Assembly (NCBI GenBank): GCA_029379385.1
Contig: CM055611.1
Coordinates: 17,368,062 to 17,432,061, forward strand
Direction: 5' to 3'
Source of the DNA: Quillaja saponaria
Lineage: Eukaryota; Streptophyta; Magnoliopsida; Fabales; Quillajaceae
DNA: 64,000 nt
The first letter of the stretch is position 1, and the number at the start of each line of letters is the position of its first letter. The notes under the pieces were generated by a model. That model was not told the DNA's origin, ran no database searches, and saw nothing but the letters and a program-made list of their open reading frames with translations. Shown here one piece after another: positions 11,693-22,810 of this stretch. Both the position numbers and the translations under genes were made by a program.

Positions 11693-12261
11693 GGGGAAGG
11701 CGCGGGTGCATGAAACCTTGAGTTTCCATATAGGAGTTTATATTTTCATGAAAAAAATTTGTATAAACATATACAAATTTGTTTTGGAATGAGTATTACT
11801 ATCATCACTCACTTTGTGCTCTAGCTAGTACTCTTCCAAGTGTTAATTGCCAAAAAAAAATTTTTTTTAAAATACAAACCTATATTATATATATCTATAC
11901 TATTATATTATTATAAAATTCAATTAATTCATCCATGATCACTTGTTATCTATTAAACAATTACTTTCCTAGTTTTTCACTCTCCTACTCTCTTCCACTC
12001 TTTTAATATACAAAATATTTTTTTATTAAAATAAATTAATTAAAAATCAAAATAAGATAAAATGTGTACAAAACACACCCGTATGTGTGCAGGCAACTAT
12101 TGTATATTTTAACTTAATTAGAACACACAACTAGCTAGACCACAAAGTTGGAGTGATGATAGTAATACTCATTCCAAAGCAAATTTGAATATGTATACAA
12201 AATCTTTTCATGAAAATGATACTCCTATATGGAAACTCAAGCTTCCATGCACATGCTTCCC
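11693..12261. mobile_element. long inverted-repeat (fold-back/MITE-like) element with a Helitron inside
   Basis: The left arm (11,693-11,830) and right arm (12,130-12,261) are inverted copies of about 135 bp. Shared words are CTTGAGTTTCCATATAGGAGT, TTTTCATGAAAA, TTTGGAATGAGTATTACT, ATCATCACTC and CTAGCTAG. The loop is AT-rich and has been split by the Helitron at 11,894-12,100. No clear target duplication was found, so the superfamily is unknown. If transcribed, it would fold into a long hairpin. Confidence 0.75.
11894..12100 (+). mobile_element. small Helitron, family H1, degenerate 3' end (207 bp)
   Basis: It begins TCTATACTATTATATTATTATAAAA and ends GTATGTGTGCAGGCAACTAT, flanked by A and T. 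The final CTAG has become CTAT. Like the other H1 copies it holds the tract TCTCCTACTCTCTTCCA. Confidence 0.65.
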
Positions 12262-12394
12262 ACATTGAGATCCAATGATTTTTGTAGACAACTATTATAA
12301 ATAGCCTAATTATTTAGTTTGTTGGAATTTTAACATTTTCATCCTTTAAATAGTGAAACATTGACGTTAGATGAAAAAATGAAGAGATAATTGC

Positions 12395-12800
12395 ACCATT
12401 TATTTAATTTCTAGATTAATATAATAATTTTAAGAAATTTCAAAACTTTTTATTTTTCAAGCGGTGATTAGAAACTGTTGGAAATAAAAAAATGTGGAAG
12501 TTTGTAATCATGAAGGCATAACACTTTCCTTTTTCTAACATCTTTTAGTTTTTTTGGTGAATACTATTAAATTTAAAGGAGAAAATAATAACATTAATAA
12601 CTAAATGAGATATTAAAGAGACATATGCACAATTGAATTTATTTATAGATTAATTTAGTAATTTAAGCTAGAATTATAATATGAAAATGCTTCACATTCT
12701 TATTGTAGAAAACTTTTAAAAAATTTTATTTTTAATGTGGTCGTTAGAAATTGATAAATAAAAAAAGGTAGAGATTTATAGTCATAAAGTCTAGACTATT
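12395..12800. repeat. diverged direct repeat in AT-rich DNA
   Basis: The stretches around 12,395-12,515 and 12,625-12,790 share an order of words (AGATTAAT, AAAACTTTT, TTTTTAA, TTAGAAA, AATAAAAAAA, GTCAT/ATCAT AAAG). The match is weak. Nothing else was seen in 12,262-13,080. Confidence 0.35.
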
Positions 12801-13086
12801 TAAAATACAATGAATTTCTAATCTTAATGAATATATATATTTATATAAGTTTATTGTAGAACATGAAAAGTTGTTGTAAGAAAATAGTAGTAGGATTAAT
12901 GATGGAGAATAGAAAAACATAAGTAAATTAAATATTGATGGAGAAAGAGGGGGAGAAATGAAAAAACAACACATTATGTAAAGAAAGATATTAATTGAAT
13001 AATAAAATAACATATCTATTTTATTTTTAAATATGTGACAATCAAAACTCTTATGTGTCACAATAGTGACATTTTATTTGTCCACA

Positions 13087-13160
13087 TATTAACACATGAC
13101 TTTAATTGCACTATGTAGCAATGTCACGTGTCGCAACCGGAATCAAAGTCATATGTTATA
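13087..13160. repeat. imperfect hairpin beside a Helitron end
   Basis: TTAACACATGACTTTAATTGC pairs with the reverse complement of GGAATCAAAGTCATATGTTA, with a loop of about 30 bp containing TGTCACGTGTCGCAA. It may be a small palindromic element. Confidence 0.5.
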
Positions 13161-13165
13161 ATATA

Positions 13166-14038
13166 CTAGTTTGCTAGTTACGTATTTTGCATGTGAGCAA
13201 TATTTATATAAAATTATTTATAAAAAAAAAAAAAAACAAATATCTTAGACTATGCATATACTAATTAATAGAATATATATATATTTTTTAATTTGAAATC
13301 TTATAAAAAATAATTTTATTTTTAACTATGCATATAACATAATTGTGCATAGATTTTAAATAATTTTATATTCGAAGAAACAATAAGCATATCATCATAA
13401 AAAGCATTAATACTTTGACATGCTTACATTGTAACATAAAAAGCAATTCCAAAATAAAGTAATTTTGGAAAATCAGAGAGATACATTAGGCGGTAGATCC
13501 ATTCATCACCTCACGTTGGTTGAGAGTAAGATTTTTTCAGGAGGGATAACAACGGATAGGCAGTTGATGGTAGGAAGTAAAAAGTCAGATTTAGGATTTA
13601 ATGTGACAAATTTTCCAAAAAAATAAATAAATAATGTCCAATATTTTTTTAATAATATTTTATTCAAAGAGAAATTACAAAACTCTCAATCTCATTGTTC
13701 TAATTATCTGATAGATTAATCAATTCCTTATCTATACAATCTAATGATGCAGAGGAAGTAGTAATAGAATTGAAACTGAACTTGAAATTGAAGTTGAAAC
13801 AAACAATATAAATTCCAATTTCAATAAATTGAATATAATTTCAGAGACAAAAATTTCTTTTTTATTCTGAAGGGAGACTTATAAATACAATTAAATTAGA
13901 AGAAGAACACATCTCTTTCTTGACCCAGTCCCGAGCAACAATTTAGACAAATATGATAACTAAGTAAATAAAACATTTTAGGATATTTTAGGAATTTAAA
14001 AATTTCTGTCATTAAACTTCTTTTATATATAATATAGA
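13166..14038 (-). mobile_element. non-autonomous Helitron, family H2 (873 bp, minus strand)
   Basis: Read on the minus strand it begins TCTATATTATATATAAAAG and ends in CTAG, flanked by A and T. On the plus strand the borders are A|CTAG at 13,165/13,166 and GA|T at 14,038/14,039. The start is shared with elements at 23-25 kb and 47.6-50.5 kb. No Rep/helicase coding is present. Confidence 0.65.
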
Positions 14039-14334
14039 TATATATATTTGTAATTTTATTTTATTTTTTTACTTTTTGTAAGACTATTTTTAGCACATTC
14101 TGAAGAAGTAACGGCCCAAACAGCCTTTCAGTTGAAGTATGTTGGAAGCCCAATATCTTAGCTGACTACATTCAGAAACTTTTCTTGGGCAAGGCCCAAA
14201 GCTCCATCTTCAGCCACCCCTATTGAATTAGGCCATTGTGTCATTACCCTCTCTGGTTTTCTTTGGTCCAACATGGAACTAGCATAATTTACAGTAAATT
14301 AAATTCTTTACTTCTAGCTTTGCTTGAGAGGATC

Positions 14335-15005
14335 ACCTAGGCAAATCTTGCCATTGGTTGACTCAACCCACAAGCTTATTAATTTTTTTACTTTTTTTAG
14401 AAGAAACGATAAAAATTCATTCATTACTCGATATTTACACTAGTATAAAAGGCATCTACAACAATTATCGACGAGACTTGAACATAAGATTAAGAAATCA
14501 TAACTTATATCTCCGTCTTAGTCAATGAACTTATTACCTCATCGGCACTTATTAAATTTGTTAGAGAGTTGAACAATTGACATCACAAACTCTTCAAAAA
14601 CCCTACTCTCAATGAGAATTTCAATAGTTGGCGTGCCATTGCAAGAAGCATAGAGGTTCAAGATGTGACCACAAAAATACACAAGCAAGCGTAGCAAGGA
14701 AGACAGATAGTACTGTGGCTGATGAAATGGTCCAGTGATGGGAATCACAAGGTTGAGAATTTGAGTGCTATATGTATTTCTGTGAATTCTAGCATGGAAC
14801 TTAAAACCAAGTCCAAGGATGATGCACACAACACTCTATAAAGTCCACATGTAAATTGGGTGGGTCTCCAAAGGCGACTTTTGTTTGTTCTGAAACTCAA
14901 CTTGAAGGAGCCAGTCATTAGTGGATCCAGAAGTATGAAGACAACATGACATGGTATTGATGAGATGAATTCTTGATCATTGTTCTTGATGCAACTATAA
15001 AATAA
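14335..15005 (-). pseudogene. array gene C: broken exon 2 of the membrane-protein family, no exon 1
   Basis: It is homologous to exon 2 of A, B, D and F over its full length: the end IRQWQQDLP-like at 14,335-14,380, then WRANY-type segments, LVIPITGPFHQPQ (frameshifted from GALSSASLL), GLGFKFHAR and SSIPCHVVF on the minus strand. Several indels move the frame (near 14,715, 14,830 and 14,900). The acceptor region differs from CTGCAG|C. A SINE splits the C-terminal part. No exon 1 was found between 15,005 and the solo LTR at 15,225, nor beyond that LTR. It cannot encode a family protein. Confidence 0.8.
14383..14547 (-). mobile_element. tRNA-derived SINE inserted in pseudogene C (165 bp)
   Basis: The 8-bp direct repeat CTTATTAA flanks it (14,375-14,382 and 14,548-14,555). 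On the minus strand it begins TGCCGATGAGGTAATAAGTT, contains a B-box-like TGTTCAAGTCTCG and ends in an A-rich tail (AAAAAAAGTAAAAAAA). The other array copies lack it. A weak A box and the size fit plant tRNA-derived SINEs. Confidence 0.75.
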
Positions 15006-15059
15006 ATATGAGTTCACTATTGTTTTGAGAATTATAATTTAGAGGCCTTTGTGGTACTT

Positions 15060-15063
15060 TTAT

Positions 15064-15114
<51 letters not shown>
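15060..15114. repeat. (TA)n microsatellite
   Basis: Nearly uninterrupted TA dinucleotides, between pseudogene C and the solo LTR. Confidence 0.9.
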
Positions 15115-15115
<1 letters not shown>

Positions 15116-15224
15116 TTATATTGAGTAACTTAATTTTCTTTTTATATCGTTATAGGTATTCAATCAAAAAATCAAGAAGTATATATAGTCATAGAAAATA
15201 GTAACATGATAATTATTTTTTACA

Positions 15225-18200
15225 TGTCACACCCCTCACAGAGACATGACTGGCCAGAAGATTGGATAACCAAACCACCGTAACCCTGGCTTCAAAACCA
15301 AATAAACAAAAATGACTTTTGACCCAACTAAAGAATAAAAGTAACTTTTATAAAACAGAGTTCATTGTAAAAGTTCATTTTCAGAAACCATTAACAATTT
15401 ATTGAAATTTTGGCAGAGGTTCCCCGTAATATAGAACATGCCTCAAAATACAAACACATATATTCATGGTTTCACACAACAATAATATAAAGACAACAAG
15501 GAGCTCCGCTCCATCCATATCATAAACAATACAAATACTAGACTCTTACATTATACGAAATTAGACACCTCGCAGTTATAGTGTGATTGCAAACGTTCAT
15601 CATTGACTTCAAGTCTGAGATCCAGGAAAATACCTTGTCATACTCTGTCGGCAGGTCACTAGCTCAGCAATGTCATATATAGAACTTTTATTACTAAAAA
15701 AAAATCCACAAGAGTGGGGTGAGTCCTACGGACTCCGTGAGTGAAAAATTGTACCCCAAGAGTACTAGCATCACTCAACATAAGTATAAAACATATATAG
15801 TAACATCATGTAATATTGTTCATATCATAATACACATTACACGTATGCATTGTAAGTTTCACAAATTCATAATTTATATGATATACAGGATCACAATTTA
15901 AATCAGAGCAATAATATCACGCAAAGTAATCAAAGGGCCAATGAGTGACCCAACCCCGCACAACATTATCACCCCCTACCCGGCATTTACGCACCCGCAC
16001 AACAAATTGATCTCTGTGCACAATCTATCCCACCGGGGTTGAGCACTCAATTTAAAAAAACATTTATCGGAATTCAAAATTTCTCATGATTTGAAATCGA
16101 GATATCCTAGGTGTACTTGGATTTTTCAATTTCGGAGATAAAATCACATTTCATAAAAATCTCATTTTGTTGGTCCTTATCAACCACAACCAATGTCAAA
16201 CAAAGCAATCAATATCAAACAAACATAATTTAAATAAATTACTGAAATACTCTACTTGCTTATTTTTCCTATATCACGTATACTCAAATAAACACATAAT
16301 TACACATACTAATCTAGCCCCTAAAGGCAACAATTAACCACTCATCCGTAATTGATTTCATTCATCACTCACACTTGCGTCCACGCATCCCATCCGGCCC
16401 ACAATAGAATCCGGAACTGAAATTCATATACCCAAATAATATTTAGTTCATAAATATTATTGTTATAATCTTTTAGTTACTAAGCTTATATCTCATCTTG
16501 CATAGGTTTGTTTATGAAAGTTTTTCATTAAGCTATTACATGCTAATTAATATGAATTGGAATTTATGTGATAAAGTTAATAATGAAAGGACATTTTAAA
16601 TGTCTTGACAATTCATTGGGTAGGAGGAACCATTATAAAAAATAGAAAATACTTAGTGAGTTAGAAATGTTGAAACTGTCCAAACTTGGGGTTTGGACCA
16701 GTGTCCACTTTAACGATCATATCTTTCTCTAGGAAATTCCGAATCCAGTTTCATAAAATTTATAAAATACTAGACACATGTAGATTTGTAATGGTATATC
16801 ATTCATAATTTTTAGATTTGTATATCAATAGAGTTTATTGTTTGAAATTGCACCAAATTCTACAACACGCAGGATTTTGACAGCTCTGACCTTAGCTTAG
16901 TTAATCGAACATAACTTTCTCTAGGAAAAATGAAATCCGATTCTGTTTGTTGAGATTATTAATCGACAAGTATATATATCTTTATTATTTAGAAAATTTT
17001 CCTAAAATATGTCATTAACTCACTCAATTTCTTACATGAACCAAAAACAGAGCACTAAAAATCCTATATGACCTAACTGGAATCTCACAGTTCTAACTCA
17101 CAACATACTTGGAACCAAGCTACGAAATTTTGCAGAAAACATCTCAAGATCCTAAGCTACACATTTTCTTTTAAGTACTTAATTTATTTCAGCCCCGAAG
17201 ACACTCGAAATACTGAAGTCCTTTCCCCCACGAAATCTGCCCTTTATCCCTTTAAAAAACCATTCAACTCTCACTTTCAACATTTCACTCCACAACTAAA
17301 CATTCTCAACTCACCATATCAACCAAAAATTAGATTTACCAAGTTTTACTTATAAAGTTATAACTAGTTCCTTTTAAGCCTTTTATCAAACACGATAAGT
17401 GCATGATATTCTTTAGTTTAAGCATATGTGTGTATATATATAGCTAATTCAACAATAATAACATAAAATTTGGTTGCATTATCAAAAAGTCCCTCACCAT
17501 TATTACTGATATTATTGCATTAGAAGGACATTACTGTAGACAAGAAGCGCTAAAAAATGTATACCCAACACGCAAATTTATCTTTGTTTTCATAGTTGTC
17601 TAAGAATTAACCAGCTGGCTTCAAGAGGTTTGGACAAATTTGCTGGAGTACAGTCATAATGGTTATGAAGCTCTTTGTAAATTGTATTAGTAAATAACAT
17701 TCAAAGCTTATAGTGGGCGAGGTTTAACTGGTCTTATATTTTGTTTGTATATTAGTGTACATAGTGGAATGTCTTAAGTGGCTACAAAAGAAATAATGCC
17801 AACTAGAAGCATAATATCTTCCAAAACTAATAACAGGTCCAACAAATTTAAAGATGAAAAATCAGAGTGTGGAAAATACCTTCAAAACCACAATTCTTGC
17901 TAAGATTATCATTGCTCCCATTATTCCCACCTTCTAGCAAGAACACCAATTACCACAGCGTGAAGCAAGAGTAAAGAAAGGAGTTTGTCTTGCTAGGATA
18001 GATTCAAGATTGAACAAGAAAAGTACAAGCAAGGTCAAGGAACCAAACAAGAAAGGATTACTGCCTTCCTGTTTACTTCCTCACGGGCTGGACTACAAGG
18101 ATGTAGGGAGCTTCCACTCAAACAGCCACAAAACTGAACAGGGCACAGCTTGGGAGTTCAGCAGCTGCTCAAAACTTGTTGGTCACCACACTTCACATAA

Positions 18201-18627
18201 ACAAAGGAGCTGCTGCCTCTGTTATGGCAGCCTTGTGGTAGCTATGGCCAAATAAAAAAAAAAACAGGCCAACTGCTGTTTTGGAAGAAATTACCTCGCC
18301 AAGCCTAGTCTGGCGGCAGCAAAAAAGAAGGCTGCAACTTAGAGGGAGGGTAGAAGAAGCACCAACGAAATCAACCCCACACACCCACAAAATTTTGGAA
18401 AGAAGACTCAGCTATTCTCCCACACACTTTGAAATCGAAACAAAGGAAAACAGAGGATTCCAGATTTTTTTTTTGGTGAGTCAGTGGAGGCAGAGAATGA
18501 AGGAAAGAAAAATTACAGCCAAAAAGAAAAGAAAAAAAAAAAATAAAAAAATAAAAATATATATATATAGATTAACACCTTGTATCAAAACTAAATTTTA
18601 CAGTACCGGGGTCATGGGGTTATAACA
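15225..18627. mobile_element. 3.4-kb solo LTR of a Ty3/gypsy element (Tekay/Del-like)
   Basis: It starts TGTCACACCCC and ends GGGGTTATAACA, and is flanked by the perfect 5-bp duplication TTACA (15,220-15,224 and 18,628-18,632). Near the start are words common in long plant chromovirus LTRs (TTTGGCAGAGGTTCCCC, about 15,410). No gag-pol motifs lie between the ends, so it is a single long LTR left by recombination between the two LTRs. Short open frames around 18,010-18,625 show no recognisable domain and are taken as chance. Tekay/Del assignment is from memory of LTR style and is tentative. Confidence 0.7.
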
Positions 18628-18632
18628 TTACA

Positions 18633-19177
18633 CATCATTATTATTATTATTTTCTTAATCTATTTTTTTATTTTATTTTCAATATTTATCTTTCATTATT
18701 GAAATTTCTAAGATGAATATATAAAAGTATCAACTAATATAACATTTTATTTATTTTATTATTTTATTTATATTTATTTTTATCTTTACCTATTATGAGA
18801 CAAAACTTACAAATCTTGTAGAAAATTAAGTATTTTTTAATATATTCATAAAATTTTATCTCTTAATTAGCATCAGAAGAATATAGAAAAATAAAAATTT
18901 AGAAAAAAGAAAAACAATCATGGCATCGATGTTATCTAATATGTATTTTAAATTTTTCGTAAAATACAAGTTAAGAAAAAAAAAATTAAAAAGAATGCAT
19001 TTTGATCTCATCAATGAGTTTTTATGAATTTGAGAAATAACTAGGAAAGTACTTGAAAAATAAAAAAATCTATACAAGGAAGATAAGGGAAAAAATATAT
19101 TATAATGTGTAAAAAAAATTGACATGTCATTATTTTTTAGTAAAAATACTCAATGATTCTAGGTGGAGTGCCTCAAA

Positions 19178-19217
<40 letters not shown>

Positions 19218-19555
19218 AGTGTTTATAAATAACTAATTTTCTAATTTTTAGCAATATATTTATAACTATTACTATTTTTAAAATTAATGCTCTTATCTTT
19301 TTTATTTAATATAAATTTATTTTTATTCAATACTAATAAAGTTTTAGTGTCCAGGGATTTCCTAAAATTTTACAATATATTTTATTAATTTCCTATAATT
19401 TGGAACTGATTACTTAATTATTTATTTTACAAAATAAAGACTAAATGATAGATCAAATATCTTGTTGATATTCCAAAATGTATGAAGGATTATTTAATGG
19501 CTTATTTTACAAAACAATAGCAATGATGTGGCATAAAATAAATAGTAATAATACC
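18633..19555. other. AT-rich intergenic DNA with a (TA)n tract
   Basis: It includes a TA microsatellite at about 19,181-19,212. No gene seen; the minus-strand open frame at 18,856-19,125 is low-complexity Phe/Leu/Ile-rich and unsupported. Confidence 0.6.
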
Positions 19556-20158
19556 AATGTTTTAAAAATCGAACTGGTGATTGACTCCAAAAATTTATAA
19601 GGTCTCGGATCATTGGTTTAATCGGGATCGGATTGGATGACGTTATAAATATATTTAAATATATATTTCAAATATTATATAAATTTTCTAATTAATTATA
19701 AATACTAAATACACAAAATAACAAAAGGTAATAATTTAATATTCATTAAATAATAAGAAAATAAAATCACAAATAACTAAATATAGTTCTTAATAGTTAA
19801 TACGATAACTAATTAATTTATTGTGCATCACAATATTCAAATTTCAACTTATGCATCAAATAATAAAAGCAATATCAATATGAAATACAATTGTTTCACT
19901 AATCTTAAATATAAAATACAAAAATTTCACTAATCCTTAATACAAATAAGATTTTTTTTTTAAATAAAAAAAAACTGGTTCAATTCAATCAACAACCCAA
20001 CACCAGTTCTACCGGTTCTTCTAATTTTTAAGGTTTTGACTGATTTTGACTAGTCCAACTACTAAAATAGTTCTTTAGTTTAACACAGTCTGATTTGTCA
20101 CTCAAGTGATAGTCTAACTGATGCAATTAAACAGGCAGATCTGATTTTCAAAACATTC
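19556..20158. mobile_element. MITE with 9-bp target duplication (Mutator-like), about 600 bp
   Basis: The left end AATGTTTTAAAAATCGAACTGG and the right end (minus strand) AATGTTTTGAAAATCAGATCTG form imperfect terminal inverted repeats. The flanks AATAATACC (19,547-19,555) and AACAATACC (20,159-20,167) agree at 8 of 9 positions. The length of this duplication fits Mutator-type elements. No transposase coding. Confidence 0.6.
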
Positions 20159-20361
20159 AACAATACCACCTGTGTTTCAAATATTAATGGTCCATCTAGT
20201 AACTGTTTTTTATTGCCATGCTGATATTGTCACATGGCAAAACCTTAAGGAAAATCATTCATTTTAAGATATATATAATAATCGAATTTGACCATATTAT
20301 AATTAAAATAAAAACAACCTCTTAGTAATATATAATACATACTTATTCTTTTCTACTGGCA

Positions 20362-21119
20362 TCACCTAGGCAAGTCTTGCTTCCATTGCATGATGATACC
20401 CATGAACTTATTTAAATTTTTACATACATTGAAAATAGACTTCACAAGCCCATCAAAAACCCAACACAACAGTAATTTCAACAATTTATGTGCCATTATA
20501 ACAAGCATACAAACCAAGAATGTGGCCATAAAATACACAAGCAAGCGCGGTAAGAAGACGGATAGTAGTGAGGCTGATGAAAGCGCTCCTGTGATGAGAA
20601 TGACAAGGTTGAAAACTTGAACAAAATATGTATTTCTGTGAGTTCGTACATGAAACATAAAACCAAGTCCAACGCTGTAGATGCAAACTGCTATCAAGAA
20701 AGTCCACATGTAAACTGGATGTGTCTCAAAGGGTGACTCTAGTTTGTTCTGATACTCAACTTGCAGGATTCCAATCAGTAGTGGATTCAGAAATATGAAG
20801 ATAGCATGACATGGTATTGATGAGATAAATTCTTGATCATTTGTTAGGCTGCATGCAGTTGCAAAAACTCGTGTATGAGTTTTATAACGGAAGGATCGAT
20901 AAGATAGCAGTTATAAATCGAAAGTACCTATCAAGTATCGAAAACCAATTTTTGAGACATTAACACGGGAAGATTAACGTACCTTGCTATGTTAAATTTG
21001 ACATGACACTGGCATCTTCCTATTTGATTGGTTTTCTTTAGATTCACCCTCTGGCCAAGTTTGATAACTCTGGCTCTTGGTTTGGATTTTGAATGACTTT
21101 CATCCTCAACCTCTCCCAT
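20362..21119 (-). CDS. array gene D: small multi-pass membrane protein (207 aa), intact, short intron
   Basis: Exon 1 is 21,119-20,983 (45 codons plus 2 nt, donor CAAG|GTACGT); exon 2 is 20,848-20,362 (acceptor GCATGCAG|C). The intron is only 134 bp, against 514-1,158 bp in F, B and A. Residues 1-46 are hydrophilic and basic (MGEVEDESHSKSKPRARV). Hydrophobic segments lie at about 57-75, 93-113, 124-148 and 150-170, followed by an amphipathic LLKLLLCWVFDGLVKSIF stretch. The C terminus MQWKQDLPR is conserved with B and F. The donor differs from the GTTAGT of other copies. It is one of the best candidates for a functional copy. Function unknown; no matching known family came to mind. Confidence 0.75.
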
Positions 21120-21205
21120 CTCAAAATTAACCAGCTTTCTTGTATATATGCCTTATAATTACACACAACTCAATCTTTCTATGTCTGTAATTATATACAA
21201 TTAAA
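21120..21205 (-). promoter_or_regulatory. gene D core promoter and leader
   Basis: TTGTATATAATTAC (about 21,188-21,201, minus strand) is a TATA-like box about 75 bp before the ATG. The leader GAGTTGTGTGTAATTATAAGGCATA matches gene A. Confidence 0.5.
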
Positions 21206-21393
21206 CTTGTCTTCAAGGAATTCTTGTTACATATTCGTTCATATATATAGTTAATATGAGAAAGACGTATATGCAAGTGTGACCTTTCTCAGAATAAAAA
21301 CAAAAAAAAGAAAGAAGAAGGAAAGTTCTATAACTTTTTTATCTATTCAATCTTTGTTAGTTTAATTCTTTTAATGTTAACTTTTTTCTTTTT

Positions 21394-21815
21394 GGTCATT
21401 ATTTGTTAGTGAATTTGTTTAATCACATTTAATTGGCATGTGGAATCTTTAAGCTCCATCGACCCACATCACTATCTTAAACCAAAAAAGTTACCCACAA
21501 ATTCTTTATCTGGGATTTCACCATCTTGTATTTAAGAAGATAAGAATTGAACTGTCCCTGATTTGTTAGTGAATTTGTTTAATCACTTTTTATTAGCATG
21601 TGGAATCTTTAAGCTCTGTCGACCCACTGTTAAGTCCATCACTATCATTCAAGTCTTAAACCAAAAAAGTTACCTACAAATTCTTTATCTGGGATATCAC
21701 CATCTTGTATTTAAGAAGATAAGAATGGAACTGATCATTATTTGTTAGTGAATTTGTTTAATCACTTTCTATTACCGTGTGGAATATTTAAGATCATGTC
21801 GACCTAGCTTTGAGT
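21394..21815. repeat. tandem repeat, about 160-180 bp unit, 2.4 copies
   Basis: ATTTGTTAGTGAATTTGTTT recurs at 21,401, 21,561 and 21,740. Each is followed by the same order: TGTGGAAT.TTTAAG, CGACCCA, AACCAAAAAAGTTACC, TTTATCTGGGAT, CATCTTGTATTTAAGAAG. The second unit carries about 20 extra bases. It lies upstream of gene D. Confidence 0.8.
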
Positions 21816-22810
21816 CAACAAAAGCAGAAAATTCAATCTCACTTACAGTCTAGCACACACCAAAATTTTTTGATAAATACACCCAAAATGATCCATTGTA
21901 TATTTAATATATATAGGATTGTGACTTGTGATAAGTGTATGTATGGCACAACACTAATCCTTTTTGATAAAAATGATCCCTTAATTTCTTGTGTGGGCGT
22001 AGTCGTACACGGAGTCTAAAAGGCTCCGTATGTTGAGACCTTAGGTTAGGAAATTTGCAAGGAATCAACAGAGAAGGAGAGAAACTAAGAGAGGGAGACA
22101 GAGAGAGTCAAGGAAAGCTACGGCTAAAACTATTTCTAAATAACCTAAAACCAAAACGGCACCGTAAATCACTTATACCTTTCACTTACCTCTCTCTTTC
22201 TCTCTCCCGTTAACCATTTAATTACTGTTTTTTCTTTTGTTAAAGTCCACACGCAAAAGACTCTGGAGAGGGAAGGGGAAGCTAATAGAAAGACATTATG
22301 GGGGACTACAGGGAAGCAGATTAATACAAATTAGTAATCACGTACACAAAGTCCTACTACTTTCACCAAAAAAAAAAAAAAAAAGAAAAAAGGGTCACAA
22401 TCTTTAAAATTTCAGCTTAAGAATTTTGGTTAGAGAATTTTTCTTCCTAATTCATGTGCCCAACGAGCTGTTCGGTCCTCCACCAACCTTGTCCCACCTT
22501 AAAATTTCTCTCTCTCAAACGCATACAGAGTTGTAATATTATCGAAAAGACAAAAACGTAACTTTTTATTTTTTAGAAATTTATATCGACAATATGCATA
22601 TAATTAATTAGAATTTCATAAAAAATTTAACATTATCTCATCTTTTATTTTACAAAAATTAATGTGCCCAACCCTTAGATTGATGGACCCTAATAAAAAA
22701 GAGGCCTAAGACCTGATACCATACTAATTGAACTAAATTCGCTTTGTCATAATTGCCTTACAATAAATTTTTTTTTTTTATGTTGTTATTGTTGTTGTTA
22801 TTATTGTTAT
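21816..22810. other. insert-like block with a minus-strand primer-binding-site-like motif
   Basis: The AT-rich sequence matching the tandem unit resumes in degenerate form near 22,810. The block between holds CTCCGTATGTTGAGACC (about 22,025), a GA-rich patch (22,055-22,110) and, on the minus strand, TGGTATCAGGTC (22,721-22,710), close to the initiator-tRNA primer-binding site of plant LTR elements. It may be a TRIM or LTR remnant; LTR ends and target duplications were not found. Confidence 0.3.

Noticed and set aside
12744..13061. 105-codon minus-strand frame
   Set aside because: Phe/Ile/Leu/Ser-rich translation of AT-rich DNA, with no conserved counterpart in related flanks.
18010..18625. 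Two open frames near the right end of the 15.2-18.6 kb element
   Set aside because: No recognisable domains; they lie inside a solo LTR and are low-complexity (Lys-rich end). Long LTRs often contain such chance frames.
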